Positions 50,155 to 61,425 of a stretch of 64,000 bases of DNA are shown in pieces. A program made the translations under genes and the position numbers. Origin of the DNA: Buddleja alternifolia (taxonomy: Eukaryota; Streptophyta; Magnoliopsida; Lamiales; Scrophulariaceae); assembly GCA_019426215.1 (NCBI GenBank), contig CM033393.1, forward strand, positions 49,044,645 to 49,108,644, read 5' to 3'. The notes beneath the pieces were generated by a model. It searched no databases. It was not told the DNA's origin and saw nothing but the letters and a program-made list of their open reading frames with translations. Position 1 is the first letter of the stretch. Each line of letters opens with the position of its first letter.

Positions 50155-52215
50155 TTAAAATGTGTTATGTGTGTGTGCAAAATATGTGCAGTGTGTGTAA
50201 AATGTGTGGAGTGCGTGCAAAATATGTGTAATGTATGTGAAAATGTGTGTAGTGTGTGAAAATGTGTGTAGTGTGTGAAAATATGTGTAGTGTGTGTGAA
50301 AATATGTGTAATGTGTGTAAAATATGTGTAGTATGTGTAAAATATGTGATGTGTATGAAAATATGTGCAGTGTGTGAAAATGTGTGTAGTGTGTGTAAAA
50401 TGTGTGATGTGTGTGTGTGAAAATATGTGTAGTGTGTGTGAAAATATATATAGTGTGTGTAAAATATGTGTAGTGTGTGCAAAATATGTGTAATGTATGT
50501 GAAAATGTGTGTAGTGTGTGAAAATATGTGTAGTGTGTGTGAAAATATGTGTAATGTGTGTAAATATGTGTAGTATGTGTAAAATGTGTGTAGTGTGTGT
50601 AAAATGTGTGGTGCGTGTGTGAAAATATGTGTAGTGCGTGTGAAAATGTGTGTAGTGTGTGTAAAATGTGTGATGTGTGTGTGAAAATATGTGTAGTGTG
50701 TGTGAAAATATGTATAGTGTGTGTAAAATATGTGTAGTATGTGTAAAATATGTGATGTGTGTGAAAATGTGTGTAGTGTGTGTAAAATATGTGATTTGTG
50801 TGTGAAAATATGTATAGTGTGTGTAAAATATATGATATGTGTGTGAAAATGTGTGTAAAATATATGATATGTGTGTGAAAATATGTGTAGTGTGTGTAAA
50901 ATGTGTGTAGTGTGTGTGAAAATGTGTGAAAATATGTGTAATGTGTGAAAATATATATTGTGTATGTGAAAATTTGTGTAGTGTGTGAAAATGTGTGTAG
51001 TGAGTGTAAAATATGTGTAGTGTGTGTAAAAATATGTGTAGTGTTTGTGAAAATATGTGTAGTGTGTGAAAATGTGTGTAGTGTGTGTAAAATATGTGAA
51101 AATATATGTAGTGTGTGTGAAAATTTGTGTAGTATGTGAAAATGTGTGTAGTGTGTGTAAAATATGTGATATGTGTGTGAAAATATGTGTAGTGTGTGTA
51201 AAATGTGTGAAAATATGTGTAGTGTGTGAAAATGTGTGTAGTGTGTGTAAAATATGTGATCTGTGTGTGAAAATATGTGTAGTGTGTGTAAAATGTGTGA
51301 AAATATGTGTAGTGTGTGAAAATGTGTAAAAATATGTGTAGTGTGTGTAAACATATATGTAATGTGTGTGAAAATGTGTGTAGTGTGTGTAAAATGTGTG
51401 CAAATATATGTAGTGTGCGAAAAAGAGTGTAGTGTGCGTGAAAATATGTGTAGTGTGTGAAAATGTGTGTAAATATGTGTAGCATGTGTAAAATGTGTGA
51501 TGTGTGAGTGAAAATATGTGTAGTGTGTGAAAATGTGTGGTGTGTGTGTGAAAATGTGTGTAGTGTGTGTAAAATATGTGATCTGTGTGTGAAAATATGT
51601 ATAGTGTGTTTAAAATATATGATATGTGTGTGAAAATGTGTGTAAAATATATGATATGTGTGTGAAAATATGTGTAGTGTGTGTAAAGAATGTGTAAAAT
51701 GTGTGATGGTGTGAAAATATGTGTAGTGTGTGTAAAATGTGTATAGTGTGTGTGAAAATATGTGTAGTGTGTGAAAATATATATTGTGTATGTGAAAATT
51801 TGTGTAGTGTGTGAAAATGTGTGTAGTGAGTGTAAAATATGTGTAGTGTGTGTAAAAATATGTGTAGTGTTTGTGAAAATATGTGTAGTGTGTGAAAATG
51901 TGTGTAGTGTGTGTAAAATATGTGATAATATATGTAGTGTGTGTGAAAATTTGTGTAGTATGTGAAAATGTGTGTAGTGTGTGTAAAATATGTGATCTGT
52001 GTGTGAAAATATGTGTAGTGTGTGTAAAATGTGTGAAAATATGTGTAGTGTGTGAAAATATGTGTAGTGTGTGTAAACATATATGTAGTGTGTGTGAAAA
52101 TATGTGTAGTGTGTGTAAAATGTGTGCAAATATATGTAGTGTGCGAAAAAGTGTGTAGTGTGCGTGAAAATATGTGTAATGTGTGAAAATGTGTTTAGTG
52201 TGTGTAAATATGTAT
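50155..52215 (+). repeat. Minisatellite array, right arm (reverse-complement orientation)
   Basis: About 2.06 kb of units close to TGTGTGTGAAAATATGTGTAG, the reverse complement of the left-arm unit. The strand switch occurs at about 50139-50154 (CGCACTTTAAAATGCG, itself nearly palindromic). A block near 50830-51340 recurs at about 51617-52080 with an offset of up to 826 bp, showing a later segmental duplication within this arm. Confidence 0.95.
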
Positions 52216-52423
52216 ATTTGATATTAGAATTATTTATAAATTTTTTTAAAAAATAATTTTTATATGTTGAACCCATGAGGACCCAAGTTGGACCCAAGTT
52301 TTTTTTGAACCCAATAGAACCCATTCCAAATCTACCCAACAAAAACTTCCTTGGACCCAACCCAACTCAAAACCTATTGGGTTGGGTTGATCCCATGGGT
52401 CCAAAACCATTTTGCCACCCCTA

Positions 52424-52780
52424 ATTTAAAATTTATTGTACGTCGGTCTCCGTTTGTAGAATTTAAAAAATAAACGCTAATCAATATAACTCATAAGGTA
52501 ATTTTTGTAACAGCCTAACAGGTCAACCATCAGCGGTGTCTATGTAATTAACATTTCCAGAAGAGGAACTCCAGAAAATTCCGCGTACATTTTCTCGTCA
52601 TTCAAACTACGGAGCCAGATTTAACCGATTCTCGAGGTTTTTTCCGTTTCCATAATCTGATTTACTGTCATTCTAATTGGTACGAGAAATCTACGAAATT
52701 TTGTATTCCAGTGCTGATCGAAAAATCAAACATTCGAATTAATTTATCCTGTCTCTATCATTCTAATCAGACAGGTAATG
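52424..52780 (+). other. Upstream region and 5' UTR of the VTI1 gene
   Basis: No other gene. The 5' leader of the SNARE gene is presumably within the last 200 bases (CCGTTTCCATAATCTGA, then CTGTCTCTATCATTC). The large repeat element therefore ends only about 350 bp from the start codon. Confidence 0.45.
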
Positions 52781-55700
52781 ATGAGCGAAGTATTTGAAGG
52801 TTACGAGCGCCAATACTGCGAGCTGTCTGCGAGTTTATCGAAGAAGATCTCGTCGGCGAGCCTTCTCGATGGAGGTTTGTTGAAGCCCTAATTCAATTTC
52901 GAAAACCAATTTTTTAAATTTATTGTTTATTTTGATTGAGATATTGGTGCTTTAATTTAGTGTTTGCTCGTAATTGCATCCGTAAAGCCTTATTTTGCTT
53001 TTAGATTCTTTAAATTTTAAATAATAGGACTATGTTGGAAAAATGTACGTGAGTGAATTGAGAGAGCATTCGAGAGAAAATCATGGTGCGAGATGTTATG
53101 TTAATTGCTTGTGCGCTTATATATTTTTGGATTATGCTGCACATAATTTTTGGCTGCTGCGAACACCGGAAGGAATTCTTTCGTTTCATATTTAATCGTA
53201 TAAAGTGAGATATGATACATGATATATGATGAGTTGATGACAGCAGTTCAAAAATTGCCTTGCACTTTTAGGGAATTTTTTGACCTTTTCTTCTTCGTTT
53301 TTTTTCCTACCTCTTTTCTTGTTAGACGACCGTAGGTGGTATTAAGTTATAACTCAAGGTTTATTGTTATCATACTAACACAGATCACTTCGCATGCGGT
53401 GGAGGAGGATGAGCCCAATCCTTCCCTGATGGGGCTGTATGGTCAACTTTCACATATCGGTTTAAACTAGTGTTTCAGCAATGGTCTTTCTTAATCCCTC
53501 TTCCCATAACTATATGACAAGCAACGCATAAAAGTTGTACTTGTGCTGTATGTTTAAGCAAGCATGAGTGGAATTCATCGCCTACCTTCCTTATCTGAAT
53601 CCTCCTCCCTTCCACCGAACAAAGCCATAATCCTATAGGTTTTATGTTATAGCAACTCACTCTTGTCCATGCGTGTGTTTTCATTTACATTGTGGGGTGT
53701 GCTACAAGCTATGTTTTCGATATCTTATGCATGAGAATAGGTACTTTCTCCTAGTTCATGTTTTTATTACTTGAGATTAGCTGTGACATGTCTTTACTGG
53801 TGGCCTGTGATACACGGATACGAACATGATACAACACTGTTACGAAGCGGGATGACATGGCAGAAAAAGGGGGTGATGTGGAAGTGACTGGGCAGCGGGA
53901 CAAGGTGGCGCCATTGCGGGTCTATCAAAGGCTCAAGAAGAAGCCGTAGATTAGTATTATTATGTTTATTTCCATTATGTTGTTATTGAATTAAGTTAAG
54001 TTGTTAGTTCCTTTGTAGTTGTTTAGTTTGTTTGGTAGGAGGAGTCCTAGTTTGGTAAGTTTCCTTAGGTTTCTGTTTTGCAGCGTTTAATATTGTTGGA
54101 GTCTTGTTTTGGAGGTTTTATCGAAGAATTATCTTGGGGAGCTTCGGCTTTGGGGCAAGAATTCGTTTTTGTTGTAAAATTGCATTCTTGAATTTAACTG
54201 TTAACATACACAAATACGAAATACGGTAAATTTTAAAATTTTAGTATGTGATATGTTGGGAATACGTGTTTATATAAAATTTAAAACTAAATTTGATTTA
54301 ATAGATTCATTGACTTGGATAAATTTTTGTAACTTTTTAAATTTCTTTGTTATTTGTTTAACTTTTGAGTTTTAAATGTTAACAAAAGAACGAAAGCACA
54401 AAAAGTATCGTATAGTATTAAAAATCTACTCTGGTGTCCAAGACCTGATACTTCAAATTTTGTATAGGACACAGTATCTAGAATTTTCGTCTCTTTTTTC
54501 TTCGGACACTAAATGTGTGGACATGGTATCCGGACAGTATGCCGGAGCATCCATATCTGATACGGGTACGATACTGTAGGGGGGTTAAGTTTAGGAGTCA
54601 TCGTGCATTATAGTTGGTGGCCCTAGTAGGATGATTTTTCTTTTCGCTTTACATGCCTATTCCTGCACTATTTTCTTCATTCTTTTTGATTTAGTTTGTC
54701 CGTTTCTTGTCCTTGCTGAAATCTGAATCTGATTGTCTGAGGTACTAAGATTTCGTTTCTTATCAGAGCAAAAGAAGCAAAAGATTTCTGACGTAAAAAC
54801 TGGACTGGATGAGGCAGATGCTTTGGTATACATTAACCCAGTTTCTACACTATTTGTCTCCTTATGTTTTCAATTGTCTTCTAATATTGGTTGATGATCA
54901 TACAGATTCGGAAGATGGATCTTGAGGCCCGTGGTTTGCAACCAAATGTGAAGGCAGTGCTTCTCGCCAAGCTGAGAGAATATAAATCTGACATGAACAA
55001 CCTGAAAAATGAAGTAAAGCGAATTGCATCAACAAACTTAAACCAGGCTGCTCGAGATGAGTTGCTGGAGGCAGGGTTGGCTGATACACTCACAGTACGT
55101 CTATTGCATTCGAGGATTCATCAACATGTTTTTCTAGTCATTTTGACCATCTGTTCCTTTTTTTAAAATATAATTTCTTCTTCTTTTTGGGGTTTCATTT
55201 TTGGAGAGAAATATTTAGGAAAAATGAGTGCTTTCTCTGCCTTGATGCCTATCAAATTCTTGGAGCTTGCACTGAACTGATTGATTATGCTTTTACATGA
55301 TATGTGTGTTGCATAAGCTTTTCAAAATGATTCTGGAAATCTTGTTTCTGATTGGCCATCATATAATATTTCTCCTATACGTTAAATGTGTTATTATATG
55401 ATCTTATATATGTGTTTCCAGTGACAATATGTGACTTGGCTTTGTGGTTTGATTCATACCTAAACAACACCATCCTCTCCTATAATTCTCTAAAATATAA
55501 TGAGGAAAACACTTAGGTTGTAAGTATACTTTTAATGGGAGCAATCTATACCCTTTCTTTTAGCACAAGATTTTCCTAAGGCGCATATGGGTGATCGCCA
55601 CAGGTATCAGCAAATCAAAGGGACAGATTGTTCATGTCAACCGAGAGATTGAATACTTCCAGCAACAGAATCAGAGAAAGTAGAAAGGTGATGCTGGAGA

Positions 55701-56239
55701 CAGAAGATCTTGGTGTATCACTTCTTCAAGATCTACACCAGCAGCGACAGTCCCTCTTACAGGCTAACAACGCGGTATTACTTCATCTTCCGACATTTTG
55801 CTTGCATTTTTTCTTTTTTTTGCAATATTAAGTATGAAGAGACTTACAATTGCAGTTGCCCTTAACCGGTTCTTGCTCTAAAACCTAAAAGAACCCGTCT
55901 TCTGAGCAACATTACGAAGAATTTATCAATTTTTTTTTTTTCCCTATCTGATGAAGCCCGAAGATTTAAGAGTTCGATAGAGTGTTGAATGGAACTTAGC
56001 CAAAAAAACAAACAGAGAGTTGAATGGATTTTAAGTAACATACCATTTAGCTTGTTTGGTTATTCACTTTTTTTTTTGTGTTCCAGCTGCATGGTGTGGA
56101 TGACAACATAAGCAGGAGCAGGAAAATTATAACTTCAATTTCAAGGAGGATGAACCGAAACAAGTGGACTATTGCTGCTGTAATTACAGTATTGGTCATT
56201 GCTATTCTTGTGATCTTGTATTTCAAACTTTCCAAGTAA
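52781..56239 (+). CDS. VTI1: Qb-SNARE, VTI1 family (VTI11/VTI13-like)
   Basis: A tail-anchored SNARE for trans-Golgi to prevacuole/vacuole membrane fusion. Five coding exons: 52781-52874, 54767-54825, 54906-55094, 55604-55774, 56087-56239, all GT-AG and in frame, giving 221 residues, the same length as Arabidopsis VTI11. An in-frame ATG directly upstream (52778) is an alternative start. The MSEVFEGYERQYCELSASLS start is the conserved VTI1 beginning. The N-terminal VTI1 helical domain (IRKMDLEARGLQPNVKAVLL) is followed by the SNARE motif (about residues 125-190; SLLQDLHQQRQSLL around residues 153-166 includes the central glutamine layer) and a membrane anchor (WTIAAVITVLVIAILVILYF, about 198-217). 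Intron 1 is 1.9 kb and contains a solo LTR. Confidence 0.95.
53838..54206 (+). mobile_element. Solo LTR related to the 35-40 kb chromovirus, in VTI1 intron 1
   Basis: The 369-bp segment begins TGTTACGAAGCGGG and ends GTTAACA, with the same TGTTA...TAACA ends as the chromovirus LTRs. Flanking bases AACAC and TACAC match at 4 of 5 positions, a decayed 5-bp target duplication. Its 5' part keeps an open frame ending VAPLRVYQRLKKKP then stop, equivalent to VAPPLKVYTRSNRK in the full element. Shared blocks include TTATTTCCAT and GGAGTC. It is a solo LTR left by recombination between two LTRs, in the same orientation as the host gene. Confidence 0.82.
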
Positions 56240-56711
56240 TTGTGACCCTATATGTATTTTGAGGTGCACTGTCGTGTGCTAGCTTCTTGTTTTTTTTATC
56301 TCGTTAATTTGATTGTTCTAAGAGTTTCTAATAGCAACATTGTTTGTGACTCTACTATTAGATACAAATAATCATTAATTTAATTTTTTTCGTTGCCTTG
56401 TAAACTCAAACATGGGGCTTTCTTTGATAATTAATAGTTGATACACCCTTAACTAAGAGTGAAGCTATATACCACAATTATTTTTTCACCATTTTGTCAC
56501 CTTTTTTAATTTTTGCAAAAACTGAAAGCAATAAATGTATTCAATTTGATTCCTCTAATTTAAGTTTATCGTAACAAATGAATATCTTGTCTTATCAGAG
56601 CTGGGTAATAAATCGATGAAGAATTACCTATGTTATATATGCTCTATATTTCTAAGTTCTAGAACTTATATAAGATTTGACTAGGGAGAAACACTCTATA
56701 CTACCAGGAAT
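56240..56711. other. 3' UTR of VTI1 and spacer
   Basis: AT-rich. No gene seen. The promoter of the following PPR gene must lie here. Confidence 0.45.
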
Positions 56712-58643
56712 TTGTACAAGAACATCACTTCCTCAGGATTTCATATGAGATGGCCTACCAATTGCGCTACTCCCTCTTCACTAGCTCGCCATTGCCGAGC
56801 CCTCGTGAGATCATGCGCTCGGCACTCACTTCTCGACGCCGGGCAGAAGCTGCACGCCGCCACGGTCACCACCGGCCTCGTCACCCTCCCGAAAACATTT
56901 CTCCGCAATGTCATTCTGCACATGTACGCAGCTTGCGGCGACGTTCTGTCAGCACGCAAGGTGTTCGACGAAATTCCGAACACAGATAAAGATACCGTCG
57001 ACTGGACCACGCTCATGGACTGTTACAGCTGCTGTGGGGCGCCCCTCGATGCCCTTAGTTTATTCGCTACTATGCGAAGAGAGGGAGTTTCGATAGATGA
57101 AATCACGATGGTTTCGGTGTTCAGTACTTGCGCCAAGGTGGGGAACCATGTGTTTGGAATTCAAGGGCATGTTTGTATGATCAAAATGGGTTTCGATTTT
57201 TGCGTCAAAGCACAGAATGCTGCTACGGATATGTATGTGAAGTGCGGGCTAATGAGCGATGCTAAGATGCTGTTTGATGAAATGAGTGGAAGAAATGTTG
57301 TCTCGTGGACTGTGCTTTTATGGGGTGTGATGAAATGGGAAGGGTTGGAGAGAGGGAAGGACCTGTTTGATGAAATGCCTGAGAGAAATGAGATTGCTTG
57401 GACTATAATGATCGCGAGGCATGTCGAAAACGGCTTTATTACGGAGGCCTTTGGACTCCTAACGGAAATGTTGTGCGGTTTCGGATTCCGCTTGAATTCC
57501 GCTTCCCTTTGCTCGTTGTTATCGGCTTGTACCCAATCAGGGGATGTCGTTTTAGGTAAATGGGTGCACTCTTGTGCTCTCAAAGGAACAGTAGATGCAT
57601 CGACGGATGTTAAATTAAGTACGGCTTTGCTTGATATGTACGCAAAATGTGGTCGGATCAAGAGTGCTATTCTAGTTTTCAAGTCTATGCCCACGAGGAA
57701 TGTAGTTACATGGAATGCCATGCTTGGGGGATTGGCCATGCATGGAAAGGGTGCTATGGTTTTGGATATGTTTAATCAGATGTTAGAAGAGGTCAATCCT
57801 AATGATGTAACCTTCACAGCTGTTTTAAGTGCTTGCAGCCACTCCGGGTTAGTTGATCAGGGCCGACAAATTTTCTACAGCCTTGAAAGCGTGTATGGAA
57901 TAAGGCCTTCGATGGAAAACTATGCGTGCATGGTGGATCTTTTGGGCCGGGCTGGCCTTTTAGAAGAAGCAGAGACTGTGCTACGGGGAATGCCAATGAG
58001 ACCAAACGAGGTTGTTTTAGGGTCTTTGTTAGGAGCTTGTAGAGTTCACAGAAGGGAGGAGCTAGGGGAACGCCTTGTACGAGAGCTGGTTCAAATGTAC
58101 CCACACAACACTGATCATCACGTCTTGCTTTCTAACATGTATGTTTTGTCGGGCAAGTCTGATAAAGCTGATTCTTTGCGAAGAGATCTTAGAGATAGGG
58201 GAATTAGAAAATTTCCCGGGATTAGTACTATGTACATCAATGGACAAGTTCATCAGTTTAGCGCTGGGGAGAAATCTCATCCACAGATCAAAGAGATATA
58301 CTTGATGTTGGATGAGATGATTCGGAAGTTGAGATTGGCGGGTTATGTACCTGATATGGCCTCTCAGATCATATCTGATGGTGGGAGCGGTGATAGCAAT
58401 GTGGAGGAGGAAAAGGAGAGAGCTTTGCTGTGTCATAGTGAGAAGTTAGCTGTATGTTTTGGTCTAATTAGCACGAAAGCCGGCACACCTCTTTATATTT
58501 TTAAGAATTTGAGAATATGCCAAGATTGTCATTCTGCAATGAAGATAGTGTCGAGGATTTATGATAGGGAGATAGTTATTAGAGATCGTAATCGTTTTCA
58601 TTCGTTCAAGTTTGGTTTGTGTTCTTGTTCTGATTACTGGTGA
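56712..58643 (+). CDS. Pentatricopeptide repeat protein, PLS class with E and DYW domains
   Basis: An intronless gene for a 643-residue organelle-targeted RNA-binding protein. DYW-class PPR proteins bind one transcript site and act in C-to-U RNA editing in mitochondria or plastids; the target here cannot be told. PPR repeats run from about residue 60 to 480 (KVFDEIPNTDKDTVDWTTLM, MYAKCGRIKSAILVFKSMP, GNAMLGGLAMHGKG-like units). E/E+ motifs follow, then a DYW deaminase with H575-S-E577, C603-x-x-C606 (RICQDCHSAMK) and a terminal CSCSDYW. Zinc-binding and catalytic residues are all present. It resembles Arabidopsis At5g15340 throughout. The N-terminus is Ser/Arg-rich and could be a transit peptide. 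An alternative start is Met at 56748. GC content is higher than in the flanks, as usual for this family. Confidence 0.95.
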   Translation: MYKNITSSGFHMRWPTNCATPSSLARHCRALVRSCARHSLLDAGQKLHAATVTTGLVTLPKTFLRNVILHMYAACGDVLSARKVFDEIPNTDKDTVDWTTLMDCYSCCGAPLDALSLFATMRREGVSIDEITMVSVFSTCAKVGNHVFGIQGHVCMIKMGFDFCVKAQNAATDMYVKCGLMSDAKMLFDEMSGRNVVSWTVLLWGVMKWEGLERGKDLFDEMPERNEIAWTIMIARHVENGFITEAFGLLTEMLCGFGFRLNSASLCSLLSACTQSGDVVLGKWVHSCALKGTVDASTDVKLSTALLDMYAKCGRIKSAILVFKSMPTRNVVTWNAMLGGLAMHGKGAMVLDMFNQMLEEVNPNDVTFTAVLSACSHSGLVDQGRQIFYSLESVYGIRPSMENYACMVDLLGRAGLLEEAETVLRGMPMRPNEVVLGSLLGACRVHRREELGERLVRELVQMYPHNTDHHVLLSNMYVLSGKSDKADSLRRDLRDRGIRKFPGISTMYINGQVHQFSAGEKSHPQIKEIYLMLDEMIRKLRLAGYVPDMASQIISDGGSGDSNVEEEKERALLCHSEKLAVCFGLISTKAGTPLYIFKNLRICQDCHSAMKIVSRIYDREIVIRDRNRFHSFKFGLCSCSDYW

Positions 58644-58883
58644 CCGGGGATACATGTGAACATATTGAGATGTAATTTAGTAGATGTTGATTTCTTGGGG
58701 TTAGTTTTATATCAGTTGTAACTTATACGTGCTTTCTTTTCCAATTGATAGTGAAATTGGATTCAATTAGTCAAATTTTAGATTTTACCTGTTAATGATG
58801 CTCCCGCTGGGGGTTGCTTAATGAAAAACAATTCAAACTAGATACAATGGCTATAGTATTTGAGTCTGACTTAGATAGCACAA

Positions 58884-58956
58884 GGGGATGTAGCTCAAAT
58901 GGTAGAGCGCTCGCTTTGCATGCGAGAGGCACGGGGTTCGATCCCCCGCATCTCCA
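58884..58956 (+). tRNA. tRNA-Ala (anticodon UGC)
   Basis: A 73-base cloverleaf. Acceptor stem GGGGATG pairs with CATCTCC (one G-U). The D arm has GTAGCTCAAATGGTAGAGCGC, the anticodon stem is CTCGC/GCGAG with loop TTTGCAT (anticodon TGC), and the T arm is CGGGGTTCGATCCCCCG. The discriminator base is A at 58956 and CCA is not encoded, as in nuclear tRNA genes. No intron. Internal A and B boxes are intact, and a T-rich stretch (TTTTTAG) follows within a few bases as pol III terminator. Confidence 0.96.
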
Positions 58957-59556
58957 ATTTTTAGCATTTTTAAACCCCCTGCGTTTTGCCCTGGCTAAGT
59001 AATGTCTCAGGACACGTTTTTGAACACTTCTTTTCCTCTTCGTGTTTACATATTTCCTTATACTTTTTGCGCTGATTGGAATTAATAGCAGAGATGAAGG
59101 GTGCAATTAGGCTAAAATTATACGATCCGACTCCTCGCCTATGAAGTCAGGAAGAAGATTTCTTCTACATATTCATCGTATCGCATTAAAATCAATTTGC
59201 TTTGTCAAATTTCTTCAGATCACATATGCCTCAATAACGCGACGAAATGAAAATTTCAAACCACTTTCCTATTATGAGTTATGACATAAAAGAAGAGAGT
59301 CTACACTTCTCTCTCGGTATATCCGTTTCATAAGCCAAAGAAACAAAACAGTCTTTATCCAATTAGCAAGGTGAAGAATGTTGTTGAAGAGTGTAAAAAA
59401 AAAAAAGCTTCATTTACGAACAAACATGAGTTCTACAAGACATTTTTGCGGGTTCGACTAGCTTTTTCCACCGTGCAATACTCATTATATTGCCCAACAA
59501 AGTCTATCAACTATTCGATTATCTGAATTCACGACCAGAACAGATCCCGTGTTCAT
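58957..59556. other. Spacer and 3' UTR of the DUF1997 gene
   Basis: AT-rich. No additional gene. The part nearest 59556 is the 3' UTR of the minus-strand gene that follows. Confidence 0.45.
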
Positions 59557-61425
59557 TCATGCTAAAGCTTTTGGCTTTTCCCTCTTGTATTCGCTATAGT
59601 CTGCAATCAAGCTGCTATTAACTTTATCTTTCATGTTCTCCACCAATCTCTTAAGAACCTATACACAAAAAATCAGGAATTATAAACACTCAAACAGGAA
59701 GACTAGGGCTAAAAAAAGGGAAAAAAAGATTTAAAATGGAAAGCTAAAGTTGCAGATGTCTAACCGACTCTGCAACATCCCGACGAACATCTTCAGGGAC
59801 CAATGACAGCACAGGAGGGAGAACAAAGCTTATGCTCATCTGTAGTTGACCTTTTAGCCTACTTCTTGATCCACGCCTATCGGGGTACAGAGCTCCTTTT
59901 ACACCAAGGGTAAATTGAGATGGCTTGAGCATGTCATCTAATCCCCGAAGCTCCCATCTAATCTATATGACAATATGGCTTGTAACTAGAGTTGCAAAAT
60001 TTGGAAGCAAAAGTATTAAATGTAGGCGGAGGCGATAGTGAGATCTTTAGGCAGTTTACTCACAATGTCAAGCTCAAGAACCTTTGAAATATCTCGAGGA
60101 ACTCCAGAAGGGAATTCTGTCCCGCTAGATTTACATCTTAACCTCATGTCGATTACAGGAAACACCGTCAGAAATAGGAATTCTATTGGTAGCATGTGAA
60201 CCCTCCATTCTTCCTGCATGCAACTAATACAAAAGCATAAATACACACACACACACACAGACCAACTAGTAGAGTTAGAGAAAGCTAAGAAACAGATGTC
60301 CATGTTATGTAAGGCTCTCATATTCTGTTTTTATTTTTAAGAGTGTTTACAAGTTTTTGGTAGGAATAGAGAAACATTCAAACTCAATATTATCTCTTAA
60401 ATAAACTTAGCCCCCTTCACCGCGGTCCGCACCCTCACCAAATCAATGTTGGAATTGATTTAATATTAATTACTCAAATTAAAATGAATGAGAAATTAAT
60501 TGAGCGAACGACTGGTGTTCAAATGATTGCATCTGTACGGTCAGCAGACGCGACTGTACAGACGCGATCTAAATGCACTCACGGTTATGTCTATTAACTA
60601 TTAGACACCCGTTCGCACCAATGGATGTATCCAATTACGATTGGACACATCCAACTGTATAAACAAGGCCCCTCATTTCAAATTCTATAATCAAGTCACA
60701 TTATTCATATTTTCGTGTCTTTGGGTCCTTCATCCAAAAGAGAGTTCAAAATAGAATTATGTTCATCGATTTTCGAGATTTGTAGTGCTATTATCACGAT
60801 AAATAAGTCATTGTATCTTAGGTGGACAATTTTCACATTCCGAAAGCAGCAAGTACGGGACAATAGTCTTAATGAAAAAGAGTCAAACTCTTATCTCGAC
60901 CTTTTCCATTTAATCCGTTTATCCATTCTAAATTACACAACCCTATCAAATGTCTTCCACAATCCACCCCCAAAAATAAATAAAAAAAGGAAATGAAAAA
61001 GGTGAAAGCTAAGAAATAATAATGATTACCTCATTGAGTTGTTGGCTCCTACGTTTATCAGGAAATATGGCTTTGAAAACCCTAGGTTTATCTTCCAAGT
61101 ACTGATCAAATGAAGCCTGCATGCCCAATTCAAACTCCAAAAACAAATTAAAATTAAACCCCAAAATCCAAAATCCAAAATCGTGCATATATACATACAT
61201 TATACATACCCCTGGGGTTTCAACGAGAGCGATGTCAGTGGCAATTCTGGAAGAATAAGTCGACGGATTCACCATTTGAGCTCCTACTTTCATTAGCCTC
61301 AACTTTTTCTCCACTCTCAAAACATTGAATTCCCATTTTAGGCTTTGCTTAAGCGGCTTGAAATGCCATGCTCCGCCGCGTAGCAACGCGTTTTGGTACG
61401 ACGGCGCCGCCGCGACCTCGCTCAT
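59557..61425 (-). CDS. DUF1997 family protein
   Basis: Five coding exons on the minus strand: 61210-61425, 61030-61116, 60064-60213, 59765-59962, 59557-59658. All are GT-AG and in frame, giving 250 residues. The sequence matches the plant/cyanobacterial DUF1997 family: DQYLEDKPRVFKAIFPDKRR, EEWRVHMLPIEFLFLTVFP, IDMRLRC, RDISKVLELDI, MSISFVLPPVLSLVPEDVRR and NSSLIADYSEYKREK. The function of this family is unknown. Other members are usually plastid proteins, but the N-terminus here (MSEVAAAPSYQNALLRGG) is short for a transit peptide, so targeting is uncertain. Intron 2 (60214-61029) is the longest and AT-rich. Confidence 0.88.

Larger units (their letters stand above)
48244..52423. mobile_element. 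hAT-like non-autonomous element packed with inverted minisatellite arrays
   Basis: The left end CAGGGGTGGCAAATGGG (48244) is mirrored by the right end CCATTTTGCCACCCCTA (to 52423), an inverted match over AGGGGTGGCAAA. Subterminal zones on both sides are rich in GGGTTGGGTCC (left, 48260-48470) and its complement GGACCCAACCC (right, 52263-52400). The flanks ATTAAAAT (48236-48243) and ATTTAAAAT (52424-52432) look like an 8-bp duplication with one inserted T. The interior is a pair of inverted minisatellite arrays. No transposase is present. The ends match the CAGGGGTG type of the small element at 10724-11013. Total length is 4180 bp. Confidence 0.75.

Noticed and set aside
48490..52215. CRISPR-like array
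   Set aside because: The units are contiguous and variable with no unique spacers, and the genome is a plant.
50165..52360. 731-codon minus-strand ORF and the other long ORFs of the 49-52 kb region as genes
   Set aside because: They are translations of a roughly 21-bp satellite in several frames; residues are limited to H, T, Y, F, I, L, S and similar. No domain, no codon bias.
57161..57739. 192-codon antisense ORF inside the PPR gene
   Set aside because: Shadow of the clearly real DYW PPR frame on the other strand.
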